Positions 50,102 through 57,615 of a DNA stretch of 59,737 nucleotides are shown one piece after another. The DNA comes from Pseudomonadota bacterium (GTDB lineage: Bacteria; Pseudomonadota; Alphaproteobacteria; Rhizobiales; Devosiaceae), in NCBI GenBank assembly GCA_023393475.1, contig JAEWLC010000020.1, positions 1-59,737 of the forward strand, given 5' to 3'. The position numbers were made by a program, and so were the translations under genes. The notes under the pieces are model-generated. The model saw nothing but the letters and a program-made list of their open reading frames with translations. It ran no database searches and was not told the origin of the DNA. The stretch's first letter is position 1; each line of letters begins with the position of its first letter.

Positions 50102-51019
50102 ATGATCACTGTCGAATCCCAGGCCGCGGTTCGGTCCGAACCGCTCCTTCCAATGACCACCACGCTCGGCGCCGTGCGCATCGGCGTCACCGACCGCGCC
50201 AATGCGCTGGCGATCTGGCGCGATGTCGTCGGGCTGGAGCTGATCTCCGAAGACGCCGAAGCGCTGCATCTCGGCGCCGGCGGCAAGGAACTGATCACGC
50301 TGGAGCTCGGCGCGACGAAGCCGTTTCCGGAGCGCTCGCTCGGGCTCTATCACGTCGCCGTCCACGTTCCGACCCGCAAGGCGCTGGCCGAGATGGCGGT
50401 GCGCGCACTGATGCGGCGGGTTCGCATTTCGCCGACCGACCACCTCGTGTCGGAGGCCATCTATCTGTGGGACTACGACAACAACGGCATCGAGATCACC
50501 TTCGAGACGCCGTGGCGCGGCAAGATCGGCGACGGCGAAGACGGCTTCTACGTCAAGACGATCGACGGCTCGGCGCATTCGGGTCGCGAGGCCATCGATA
50601 TCGATGACCTGATCGGCGAGCTGGACGACCTCAACGCGGTCCCCCCGGCGATGCCGGAAGGCACCCGGATCGGCCATATCCACCTGCATGTGAACGATCT
50701 CGAACTCGGCATGCGCTACTACCGCGACGGCATCGGCTTCGGCGGACTGTTCATCATGCGCCGGTTCGGGATGGGTGACCTCGGGCTCGACTACACGCCT
50801 CACACCATCGCCTTCAACATCTGGTCGGGCCCTAACGCCGCACAGGCGCCCAAGGGATCGGCTGGCCTGCGCTGGTTCCATGTCGTGGTGCCGGACGTGG
50901 CGACCCTGCAGGCGGTGCGCGGGCGGCTGACCGCAATCGGCGCCGGCTACACCGATACCAATGAAGGGATCGAGAGCCGCGACCCGGCCGGCAACCTGGT
51001 CAAGATCGTCGTGGCCTGA
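50102..51019 (+). CDS. VOC family protein (catechol 2,3-dioxygenase-like)
   Basis: A 305-residue protein with two vicinal-oxygen-chelate modules. The first (about 20-140) has LGAVRIGVTDRANALAIWRD, LYHVAVHVPTR and IYLWDYDNNGIEITFE. The second (about 185-305) has RIGHIHLHVNDLELGMRYYR, LRWFHVVVPD and DPAGNLVKIVV. The His and Glu metal ligands are in their usual places. The layout resembles CatE-type extradiol dioxygenases of Bacillus, but the real substrate is unknown and no ring-cleavage pathway is near. ATG 50102 with GAGGGG eight bases upstream; the open frame begins earlier without support. Confidence 0.85.
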   Translation: MITVESQAAVRSEPLLPMTTTLGAVRIGVTDRANALAIWRDVVGLELISEDAEALHLGAGGKELITLELGATKPFPERSLGLYHVAVHVPTRKALAEMAVRALMRRVRISPTDHLVSEAIYLWDYDNNGIEITFETPWRGKIGDGEDGFYVKTIDGSAHSGREAIDIDDLIGELDDLNAVPPAMPEGTRIGHIHLHVNDLELGMRYYRDGIGFGGLFIMRRFGMGDLGLDYTPHTIAFNIWSGPNAAQAPKGSAGLRWFHVVVPDVATLQAVRGRLTAIGAGYTDTNEGIESRDPAGNLVKIVVA

Positions 51020-51028
51020 GGGCCGCGA

Positions 51029-51403
51029 CTAGTTCCAGGCGGTGATCTCGTGCTTGACCAGGCGGGCGCCGGGCAACATCGTGGCGTCTGCCCTGCGGGC
51101 GGCGATCTCGCAGGCGCTGGCGCAGACGCCCTTGACCACGAACACCCTGCCGAGCGCCTTGTTGCGATCGACGTGGCTCTTCCACAGGCTCACCAGCCCA
51201 CCCGGGCCGGTAAGGACGCAGACTCGACTGTTGCAGGGGGGCGGGGCATAGGCGCTGGCGTTCGACAGGACGTCGACCAGCGAAGCGCTGGTGGCCAGCG
51301 AGGCGACGCCCCACAGGATGACCAGCCACATCAGCCCCGATGTAAGGAAACCACCAATCAGCTTCCACCCCAAGGGAAGCCTGGTGAGCACACGCACCAG
51401 CAT
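51029..51403 (-). CDS. Small membrane-anchored protein with ClpP-like CxSxC motif
   Basis: A 124-residue protein with one N-terminal membrane helix (about 17-37, LTSGLMWLVILWGVASLA) and a small outer domain. The segment VFVVKGVCASACEIAARRAD, followed by MLPGARLVKHE, resembles the serine region of periplasmic ClpP/crotonase-like hydrolases (G-x-CASAC...PGA...H). Upstream, CNSRVCVLTGPGG recalls the first strand. The domain is much shorter than those enzymes, so it could be a reduced or regulatory form. A function cannot be given. ATG 51403 with GGGAGGG upstream. Convergent with the VOC gene. Confidence 0.62.
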   Translation of the reverse strand: MLVRVLTRLPLGWKLIGGFLTSGLMWLVILWGVASLATSASLVDVLSNASAYAPPPCNSRVCVLTGPGGLVSLWKSHVDRNKALGRVFVVKGVCASACEIAARRADATMLPGARLVKHEITAWN

Positions 51404-51570
51404 ATAAGTCCACCCTCCCGGGGTTTTTGCCCCGTGTTTTCAAGAGTGGCTGGAAGCGATGCTAGTTCATTTGCACTAGACTGAAATACCGACTGAAGCC
51501 CCCATCGGATGACCGACAGCAATTCCGTTTCGCCGAACGGAAATCTGGCTTTGCGCCAACGACAGGGCGC

Positions 51571-51586
51571 AACTGACATGTTAGTT
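51571..51586. promoter_or_regulatory. Palindromic element shared with the dehydrogenase upstream region (copy B)
   Basis: AACTGACATGTTAGTT is a palindrome with one mismatched pair. With the GCGC before it, the block matches 46284-46303 at 17 of 20 positions. It lies 54 bases upstream of the MFS start, an operator-like place. Confidence 0.5.
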
Positions 51587-51640
51587 GTTGGCCCTCCTTG
51601 ATCGGCGCCCGCCGACCAGCCTGTTTCGGATCCTCAAATT

Positions 51641-52843
51641 ATGACCGTCGCAACAGCGGCATCGGCGAAGTCTGTCGCCGGCAAGACCACGCTCTGGGTG
51701 ATCCTCGCGGTTTCGGCCGGACACCTGATCAACGACATCATGCAGTCGCTGATTTCGGCGATCTATCCGATCCTCAAGGAGAATTACGGGCTCGACTACG
51801 TGCAGATCGGGCTGCTGACCTTCACCTTCCAGTGCGTCGCCTCGCTGCTGCAGCCGGCAATCGGCATGTACACCGACAAGCGGCCCCTGCCCTATTCGCT
51901 GCCGGTGGGCATGGCCTGCAGCCTCGTCGGCCTCCTGGTCCTCGGCTTTGCCAACACGTACTGGCTGCTGATTCTCGGCTCGGCCTTCGTCGGGCTGGGT
52001 TCGGCCATCTTCCATCCGGAATCGAGTCGCGTGGCGCGGCTGGCCTCGGGCGGCCGGCACGGCTTCGCGCAATCGCTGTTCCAGGTGGGCGGCAATGCCG
52101 GGTCGGCGATCGGGCCGCTGCTGGCCGCTTTCATCGTGCTGCCGCGCGGGCAGTGGAGCGTCAGCCTCTTCGCCATCGGCTCGCTGGTCGGGATCGTGAT
52201 CCTCACCCGCGTCGGGCGCTGGTATGCCGAACACCGCCGCGCCAATGCCGGCCGGGCGCCGGCCAGCACCGCACTGATCTTCGACAGGCGCACGACGATG
52301 ATCGCGCTGACGGTGCTGACCATCCTGACGATCACCAAGAACGCCTACATGGCGAGCCTTTCGAGCTACTACACGTTCTTCCTGATCGACAAGTTCGGGG
52401 TGGGCGTGCAGGACGCGCAACTGCTGCTGTTCGTTTATCTCGGCGCGTCGGCGTTGGGCGTGTTCCTCGGCGGGCCGATCGGCGACCGGTTCGGCGCGAA
52501 GTTCGTGATCTGGTTCTCGATCCTCGGCGTGCTGCCCTTCACCCTCGCCCTGCCCTTCGCCGACTTCAGCTGGACGATTATCCTCACGGTGATCATCGGG
52601 TTGATCTTCTCGTCGGCGTTCTCGGCCATCGTGGTGTTCGCGCAGGAACTGATGCCGGGCCGGGTGGGGATGATCGCGGGCATCTTCTTCGGCTTCGCCT
52701 TCGGGGCCGGCGGCATTGCTGCGGCGGCGCTGGGCGCGCTGGCCGACCAGACCAGCATCCAGTTCGTGTTCTGGCTCTGCTCGTTCCTGCCGCTGGCGGG
52801 GCTGCTGACGGTGTTTCTGCCGGACATGGGCAAGGTGCGGTAA
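51641..52843 (+). CDS. MFS transporter, fosmidomycin-resistance (Fsr) type
   Basis: A 400-residue 12-helix major facilitator. The opening LWVILAVSAGHLINDIMQSL with ISAIYPILKENYGL is characteristic of the Fsr group. GMYTDKRPLPYSLPVGM is the loop 2-3 motif, and HPESSRVARLASGGRHGFAQ with SLFQVGGNAGSAIGPLLAA is typical of the family. Fsr exports fosmidomycin in E. coli; the natural substrate is not known. ATG 51641. A palindromic element shared with a zinc dehydrogenase gene lies upstream, which suggests a common regulator. Confidence 0.88.
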   Translation: MTVATAASAKSVAGKTTLWVILAVSAGHLINDIMQSLISAIYPILKENYGLDYVQIGLLTFTFQCVASLLQPAIGMYTDKRPLPYSLPVGMACSLVGLLVLGFANTYWLLILGSAFVGLGSAIFHPESSRVARLASGGRHGFAQSLFQVGGNAGSAIGPLLAAFIVLPRGQWSVSLFAIGSLVGIVILTRVGRWYAEHRRANAGRAPASTALIFDRRTTMIALTVLTILTITKNAYMASLSSYYTFFLIDKFGVGVQDAQLLLFVYLGASALGVFLGGPIGDRFGAKFVIWFSILGVLPFTLALPFADFSWTIILTVIIGLIFSSAFSAIVVFAQELMPGRVGMIAGIFFGFAFGAGGIAAAALGALADQTSIQFVFWLCSFLPLAGLLTVFLPDMGKVR

Positions 52844-52867
52844 GGATGGCGGCGCGGCCCGCCGCCC

Positions 52868-53011
52868 ACTCTCATCCGTGCTTCGCCCACCTTCTCCCAT
52901 CAAGGGAGAAGGCCAGACTGAGATAGCAGTGGAGGACCCTTCTCCCCTTGTGGTCAGCGGACGAGGGCGTTCGCCCTCGCCGCGAGGTGCCAAAGGGCGG
53001 ATGCGGGGGGA
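52868..53011. repeat. Palindromic repeat, second family
   Basis: CTTCTCCC-ATCAA-GGGAGAAG at about 52889-52910 and an outer CATCCGTGCTTCGCCCACC mirrored by AAGGGCGGATGCG near 52993 make a long imperfect inverted repeat. A further CTTCTCCCC lies in the middle. It resembles the element at 54997-55112. It fills the gap between convergent genes. Confidence 0.65.
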
Positions 53012-53020
53012 GCCCCCCGC

Positions 53021-54034
53021 TCAGACCTGCAGCAGCGCCACCGGCTTCGGCAGCTTGAACACCTTGCCCGTGGGGCTCAGCGTGCCGTCGGCCGACACGT
53101 CAAAGGTGGCGAGGTCTTCGCTCTCCTGGTTGGCGACGATCAGGTGGTTGTCGAGCAGCAGGAAGAAGCGGGGCCAGTTGCCGCCGCAATCGATGTTCTG
53201 CTTGAGGCTGATACTTCCATCGGCGGCGATGGCGAAGGACGTTATCGAGTTGTGGCCGCGGTTGGAGACGTAGGCCACGGTGCCGGCCGGATTGATCTGG
53301 ATATGCGCGCCGGTCGACTGGCCCTTGAAATCGGCCGGAAGCGCCGCGAGCGTGTTGATCTCGGTCAGCGTGCCGTCGGCCTCGCGCTTCAGCGCGGTGA
53401 GGGTCTCGGCATACTCGGTGAAGAGATAGGCGAACTTGCCGTTGGGATGGAACGCGAGGTGGCGCGGGCCGGCGCCCTTGGGCGTCGAAAAGGCCGTGAC
53501 GGGATCGGTGGCGAAGCTGCCGCCGGCATAGGGATAGAAGCGCACTTCGTCATGGCCGAGGTCGACGGTGTAGAGGCGATCGCCCTCGGGCGACCACTGG
53601 GTCCAGTGGGCGTGGCCGGCGTCGTGGGCATGGGCGCTGCGGAGCACCGTGGGGTCGGCCTTCAGCGCACCGGTCGACGCATCGAGGTTGAACGCGGGGA
53701 CCGAGTCGTCGCCGTAGTTGGCGACCGCCAGCTTGGTGCCCTTGGGGCTGAGGCGGACATAGCACGGGTACTTTGAGCCGGTCGGCTGGTAGCCGAGCGG
53801 GCTGGCCGTGCCGAGGTCGGCGGCGAGGGTGAAGGCGCCGACTTTCTCCGCCATCTCGTCGGTGACGTAAACCGTGCGGGTCGAGGGGGCGAAGGCAATC
53901 CAGGAGACGTCGGGCGTGCCGGGATACTCGCGCACCAGCTCGAAGCTGCCCGTCGCCGTATCGAAGCTCAGGAGCTTGAGGCCGGCGCCGCCGGGGCCGG
54001 TGTAGGAGCCGGAAAGCAGATTGAGCTTGGGCAT
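53021..54034 (-). CDS. Lactonase family protein (6-phosphogluconolactonase-type beta-propeller)
   Basis: A 337-residue seven-bladed propeller protein of the YbhE/Pgl family. It opens LNLLSGSYTGPGGAGLKLLS, and each blade has a repeated pattern such as WIAFAPSTRTVYVTDE, YVRLSPKGTKLAVANYGDDS, LAFHPNGKFAYLFTEYAETL and TVAYVSNRGHNSITSFAI. RHLAFHPNGKFAYL carries the conserved His of the active centre. The protein has no signal peptide. It hydrolyses sugar lactones in the cytosol. It ends the minus-strand sugar operon, about 86 bases after the TIM-barrel isomerase gene, so cotranscription is likely but not certain. Confidence 0.85.
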   Translation of the reverse strand: MPKLNLLSGSYTGPGGAGLKLLSFDTATGSFELVREYPGTPDVSWIAFAPSTRTVYVTDEMAEKVGAFTLAADLGTASPLGYQPTGSKYPCYVRLSPKGTKLAVANYGDDSVPAFNLDASTGALKADPTVLRSAHAHDAGHAHWTQWSPEGDRLYTVDLGHDEVRFYPYAGGSFATDPVTAFSTPKGAGPRHLAFHPNGKFAYLFTEYAETLTALKREADGTLTEINTLAALPADFKGQSTGAHIQINPAGTVAYVSNRGHNSITSFAIAADGSISLKQNIDCGGNWPRFFLLLDNHLIVANQESEDLATFDVSADGTLSPTGKVFKLPKPVALLQV

Positions 54035-54120
54035 GCGAAAGTCCTCCTCGAGTTTTGCGAGGAAGGTTTAGGGGAGAGAGGGAGTTAGGGGAAGTGGGCG
54101 GAAGGTGGGATTGCCGATCC

Positions 54121-54966
54121 TCACCCCGCCCTGTCCCAGCCCTCGCGCATCAGCTTGTAGCCCTTTTCGTACACATCCGCCTCGCTGGCGAAGAGCGGGC
54201 GCCAGATCTTGGTGGCAGCGGCGAGATCCGGCAGGGCGGAGCCGAAGGCTTCGATGGTGAGCCAGCCGTCGTAGCCGGCGCGCTTAAGCGCGTTGAACAC
54301 CGACTGGAAATCGATGTGCCCCGCACCGGGCACGCCGCGATTGTTCTCGGTGATGTGGACGTGGTTGATCTGGGCGATGGTCGAGGCGATCAGCGGCGGC
54401 ACCGCGTTCTCCTCGATATTGGTGTGGAAGGTGTCGAACAGGTAGCCGTAGTTCGGCTCGTCGACGCGGCGCACGAGGCTCGCCGCCTGCTCCATGGTGT
54501 TGAGGAAATAACACTCGAAGCGGTTGAGCGGTTCGACCGAGTAGGCGACGCCCTGTCGCGCCGCATATTGCGCCGCCTGCTTGTGGACCTCGACGCACCA
54601 GGCGATCTCGTCCTCGGTAGGGCCGCGCCCGGAAAACTCGCCGAGCGGCTGGTGGAAGGGGCCGCAGACGAGCGTGCCGCCGAGTGCGGCGGTGCAATCG
54701 GCCAGCCACTGGAGATGCGCCAGGGCGCCGGCGCGCTGAGCATAGTCGGGGGAGATGGCATTGCCGTTCGCCATGACGCCGACACCGGTGGCTTCGAGAC
54801 CGATGTCGCGGAGGCGCCGGCCCAGCTTTTCGTAGTGATCCGGCGTGCCTTCGAACATCGGCACCTCGACGCCATCATAGCCGGTGGCCTTGAGGCGCTC
54901 GATGATGGGCCAGTGCGCGTCGGTGACGTGGGTGGTCCAGAGGAGGAGGTCGAAGCCGAGTTTCAT
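54121..54966 (-). CDS. Sugar phosphate isomerase/epimerase family protein
   Basis: A 281-residue xylose-isomerase-like TIM barrel of the AP endonuclease 2 superfamily. It opens KLGFDLLLWTTHVTDAHWPI. Metal ligands are in AYSVEPLNRFECYFLN (Glu), YLFDTFHTNIEEN (Asp, His), HVHITENNRGVPGAGHIDFQ (His, Glu) and WLTIEAFG (Glu). This is the D-tagatose/L-ribulose/D-psicose 3-epimerase pattern. ATG 54966 fits the family start; the frame runs back to 55032 without support. It lies 158 bases after the dehydrogenase gene with a long repeat between. Confidence 0.87.
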   Translation of the reverse strand: MKLGFDLLLWTTHVTDAHWPIIERLKATGYDGVEVPMFEGTPDHYEKLGRRLRDIGLEATGVGVMANGNAISPDYAQRAGALAHLQWLADCTAALGGTLVCGPFHQPLGEFSGRGPTEDEIAWCVEVHKQAAQYAARQGVAYSVEPLNRFECYFLNTMEQAASLVRRVDEPNYGYLFDTFHTNIEENAVPPLIASTIAQINHVHITENNRGVPGAGHIDFQSVFNALKRAGYDGWLTIEAFGSALPDLAAATKIWRPLFASEADVYEKGYKLMREGWDRAG

Positions 54967-54996
54967 GTTGTCGTTCCAGGTTCGGAGTGCGTGGCT

Positions 54997-55112
54997 CCCC
55001 CTCATCCGCCCTTCGGGCACCTTCTCCCACAAGGGGAGAAGGCTACCCAGCAGGCCTCTCAGTCAGGCCTTCTCCCTTGATGGGAGAAGGTGGCCGACAG
55101 GCCGGATGAGGA
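54997..55112. repeat. Long inverted palindromic repeat, second family
   Basis: CCTCATCCG at the left is mirrored by CGGATGAGG at the right. Inside lie two hairpins, CCTTCTCCC-ACAA-GGGGAGAAGG and CCTTCTCCC-TTGAT-GGGAGAAGG. The same building blocks recur at 52868-53011 and in part at 45168-45235. It lies within an operon-like run of minus-strand genes, where it may cause partial termination or RNA processing. Confidence 0.7.
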
Positions 55113-55124
55113 TGGGGCAGCGCG

Positions 55125-56258
55125 CTACGTGTTCACCCACTGCCCGCTCTGCCCCGAGGCGATGATGGCGTCGCAGAGCTTGTTGGTTTCGAGCGCGTCA
55201 CGGAAGGTGGGGGCGGCGGGTTTCCCCGTTTTCAGGCCCTCGAGGAAATCGGCGGCGGTGTGGGTGAAGCTATGCTCGAAGCCGATGATGAGGCCGGGCA
55301 CCCACCATTTGCCGAGATAGGGATGCTCGCCGTCGGTGACGAGGATGTTGGTCCAGCCGCGCAGTTGGCCCTCGACCGAGTGATCGAAGTACTGCACGCG
55401 GTTCATGTCGTGCAGGTCCCAGGCGAGCGAGCCCTTTTCGCCGTTGATCTCGAGCGTGTAAGCGGCCTTGTGGCCGCGGGCATAGCGCGTGGATTCGAAG
55501 GTGCCGAGCGAGCCGTTGGCAAAGCGCGTCAGCACTGCCGCGGCGTCGTCGATGCCGACCTTCTGCTTCTTGCCGGTGTCGGCGTGGGTGCGCTCCTTTA
55601 CGAAGGTTTCGGTCATCGCCGTCAGCGAGGAGATGCCGCCGTTGATCCAGATGGCGCTGTCGAGGCAGTGCGAAATGAGGTCGCCGGTGACGCCGGAGCC
55701 GGCGGCATCGACGTCGAGGCGCCACGTGCCCGCCCCGCCCTGCGGCACATCGGGCGAGATGGTCCAATCCTGCAGGAATTTTGCACGATAGTGGAAGATG
55801 CGGCCGAGCTTGCCGTCGGCGACGAGGTTGTGGATCAGCGTGACGGCGGGAATGCGCCGGTAATTGTACCAGACGAGATTGGGCACGCCCGCCTTCTCGA
55901 CCGCCTCGACCATGGGCAGCCCTTCGGCAGCGGTGCGGGCCAGCGGCTTTTCGGTGAGCACCATCTTGCCGGCCTTTGCCGCGGCGATGGCGATCTCGGC
56001 GTGGAGGTCGTTCGGCACGCAGATGTCGATGGCGTCGATATCCTTGCGCTCGATCAGCGCGCGCCAGTCATGCTCGACGCTCTCATAGCCCCACTGCTCG
56101 GCGAAGCGACGCACCTTGCTGTCATTGCGGGCGGCGACGGCCTTGAGCACCGGGCGATAGCCGGTGTCGAAGAAGTGCGAGACGGAGGCCCAGGCATGGG
56201 AGTGGCAGCGGGCCATGAAGCCGTAGCCGATCATGCCGATGTTGAGTTGCTTGGTCAT
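55125..56258 (-). CDS. Gfo/Idh/MocA family oxidoreductase
   Basis: A 377-residue NAD(P)-dependent sugar or inositol dehydrogenase. The Rossmann start is NIGMIGYGFMARCHSHAWAS, followed by AIDICVPNDLHAEIAIAAAK, the conserved EKPLARTAAEG (Lys), YNYRRIPAVTLIHNLV and the catalytic-region His in DLISHCLDSAIWING. It oxidises a polyol or sugar hydroxyl. It lies ten bases after the small YVYD-repeat gene and belongs to the same operon as two TIM-barrel isomerases and two ABC ATPases. Substrate unknown; such sets handle inositols, psicose or similar sugars. Confidence 0.9.
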   Translation of the reverse strand: MTKQLNIGMIGYGFMARCHSHAWASVSHFFDTGYRPVLKAVAARNDSKVRRFAEQWGYESVEHDWRALIERKDIDAIDICVPNDLHAEIAIAAAKAGKMVLTEKPLARTAAEGLPMVEAVEKAGVPNLVWYNYRRIPAVTLIHNLVADGKLGRIFHYRAKFLQDWTISPDVPQGGAGTWRLDVDAAGSGVTGDLISHCLDSAIWINGGISSLTAMTETFVKERTHADTGKKQKVGIDDAAAVLTRFANGSLGTFESTRYARGHKAAYTLEINGEKGSLAWDLHDMNRVQYFDHSVEGQLRGWTNILVTDGEHPYLGKWWVPGLIIGFEHSFTHTAADFLEGLKTGKPAAPTFRDALETNKLCDAIIASGQSGQWVNT

Positions 56259-56268
56259 GTCGGGATTC

Positions 56269-56457
56269 CTAGCGAGCAGAAGTTGTGTTCTGAAGGCGCC
56301 CCTTCTCGTCGTAGACGTAGATGGTGCTGGATCGCTTTATGCTCACGCTGCCGCCGGTGTAGCCGTGGAGATCGCCTGACTGTGTGAACAGCAAGCGCCC
56401 CTTGTCGCCGTATACATAGACCGTTGAGCCACGCTTCACTGCGTTCTGGATTGCCAT
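56269..56457 (-). CDS. Small YVYD-repeat protein
   Basis: A 62-residue protein made of two similar halves: RGSTVYVYGDKGRLLFTQSG, then RSSTIYVYDEKGRLQNTTSA, joined by DLHGYTGGSVSIK. Each unit is a likely beta hairpin. I recall unnamed small proteins of this kind in related bacteria but no function. It has no signal peptide or membrane segment. ATG 56457 is placed right after the isomerase stop (56468), and the oxidoreductase gene starts 10 bases beyond its stop, so it is embedded in a sugar operon. The 56490 start of the open frame is unlikely. Confidence 0.7.
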   Translation of the reverse strand: MAIQNAVKRGSTVYVYGDKGRLLFTQSGDLHGYTGGSVSIKRSSTIYVYDEKGRLQNTTSAR

Positions 56458-56467
56458 GCCTGTCTCC

Positions 56468-57514
56468 CTATTCCCACCAGCCGTGGGCATCGCGGACCTT
56501 GATCATGGCGCCCAGCACCTTGTTCCAGGTCTCCTGCTTTTCCATCACGGCGTTGGGGAACATGCAGCCGTCCCAGCAGATGTGGCGCATCCTCTTGGTC
56601 AGCGCGCCGTGCTCGTCACGCAGCCAGTAGCCGGCGTGCTTGGTAACATCGAGCCGGCCGTTCGGGTCATCGATCTGGCAGTGCCGGCCGGTCTTTTCGT
56701 GGTCGCCCGAGCCGAAGGTGGTGCCGTCGTTCTGGGCGACATGGAAATCGAGCGTCCAGGGGCGGAGCGCGTCGGCGACCTTGTGGTAGGCGGCATCGAG
56801 CGTGGCCTTGTCGCTCCACTCGAAATCGCGGGGCAGGATGCGGTCCTTCTCGGCATTGGCGCCGAGGACGAAGAGCATCGAGTGCGCCATGTCGGCCTGG
56901 TAGCCGACGACGCCCGGCATGCCGACCATCTCGAGCAGGTTCACGTTCTCGCGCCAGGAGTGCATGCCGCCCCAGCAGATCTCGCCTTCGGCGACGATGT
57001 ACTCGCCGTGGTCCTGAGCGATCTTGCCGGCCTCGCGGAAGGTGTTGGCGATCTTTCTGGTGTTGCCCTCGGGGTCCTTGTCCCATTCCTCGACGCCGAC
57101 CGAGCTATCGATGCGGACGCCACCGGTGGGGCGGATGCCGATCTCGCGCATCTGCTTGCCGATCTGGCAGGCCTTCTTCACCTGGCTGAGGAAGCGAGCG
57201 ACATCGTCGGCGTCGCCCATGGCCGAACCGCCGCCGGCACCGCCCCAGATCGGCGCGACGAAACTGCCGACCTTGAGGCCGTAGTTGGCGATGTCATCGG
57301 CCTTGCGGCGCACCGCGTCGTAGTCGGAGTCGATCGAGATATGCGGATCGGCGAGCCAGAGATCGACGCCATCGAACCTCTGGCCATCGACCTCGGCATT
57401 GGCGGTGAGCTTGAGGAGGGTATCGAGCCCGATGATCGGCTCGGCTCCGGGCGCGCCCTTGCCGACCACGCCGGGCCAGGTTGCGTTGTGCAGCTTCGGG
57501 TAGTTGTTCGCCAT
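56468..57514 (-). CDS. Xylose isomerase-like TIM-barrel protein
   Basis: A 348-residue TIM-barrel sugar isomerase-like protein. It starts NNYPKLHNATWPGVVGKGAP. Metal-ligand candidates are in YIVAEGEICWGGMHSWRENV (Glu), GYQADMAHSMLF (Asp, His) and TLDFHVAQNDGTTFGSGDHE (His, Asp). It belongs to the same superfamily as the enzyme at 54121 but is longer and clearly different. ATG 57514 is preceded by GGAGGGC. The frame upstream to 57619 is a G+C-rich repeat. Probably isomerises the sugar imported by the linked ABC system, with the Gfo/Idh/MocA enzyme acting next or before. Confidence 0.85.
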   Translation of the reverse strand: MANNYPKLHNATWPGVVGKGAPGAEPIIGLDTLLKLTANAEVDGQRFDGVDLWLADPHISIDSDYDAVRRKADDIANYGLKVGSFVAPIWGGAGGGSAMGDADDVARFLSQVKKACQIGKQMREIGIRPTGGVRIDSSVGVEEWDKDPEGNTRKIANTFREAGKIAQDHGEYIVAEGEICWGGMHSWRENVNLLEMVGMPGVVGYQADMAHSMLFVLGANAEKDRILPRDFEWSDKATLDAAYHKVADALRPWTLDFHVAQNDGTTFGSGDHEKTGRHCQIDDPNGRLDVTKHAGYWLRDEHGALTKRMRHICWDGCMFPNAVMEKQETWNKVLGAMIKVRDAHGWWE

Positions 57515-57558
57515 GATGCCCTCCTCCCGAGGGATTATGCTTTTTTGAAACGCGGCGC

Positions 57559-57613
57559 CTTCGGTCGCCCCCTCCACCGGCTTCGCCGGTTCCCCTCCCC
57601 GCGGGGGAGGATA
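57559..57613. repeat. Palindromic repeat, third type
   Basis: ACCGGCTTCGCCGGT and CCTCCCCGCGGGGGAGG are two adjacent perfect or near-perfect hairpins in the gap between the ATPase and isomerase genes. They lie within the operon and may give partial termination. Single copy in this window. Confidence 0.5.
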
Positions 57614-57615
57614 AA

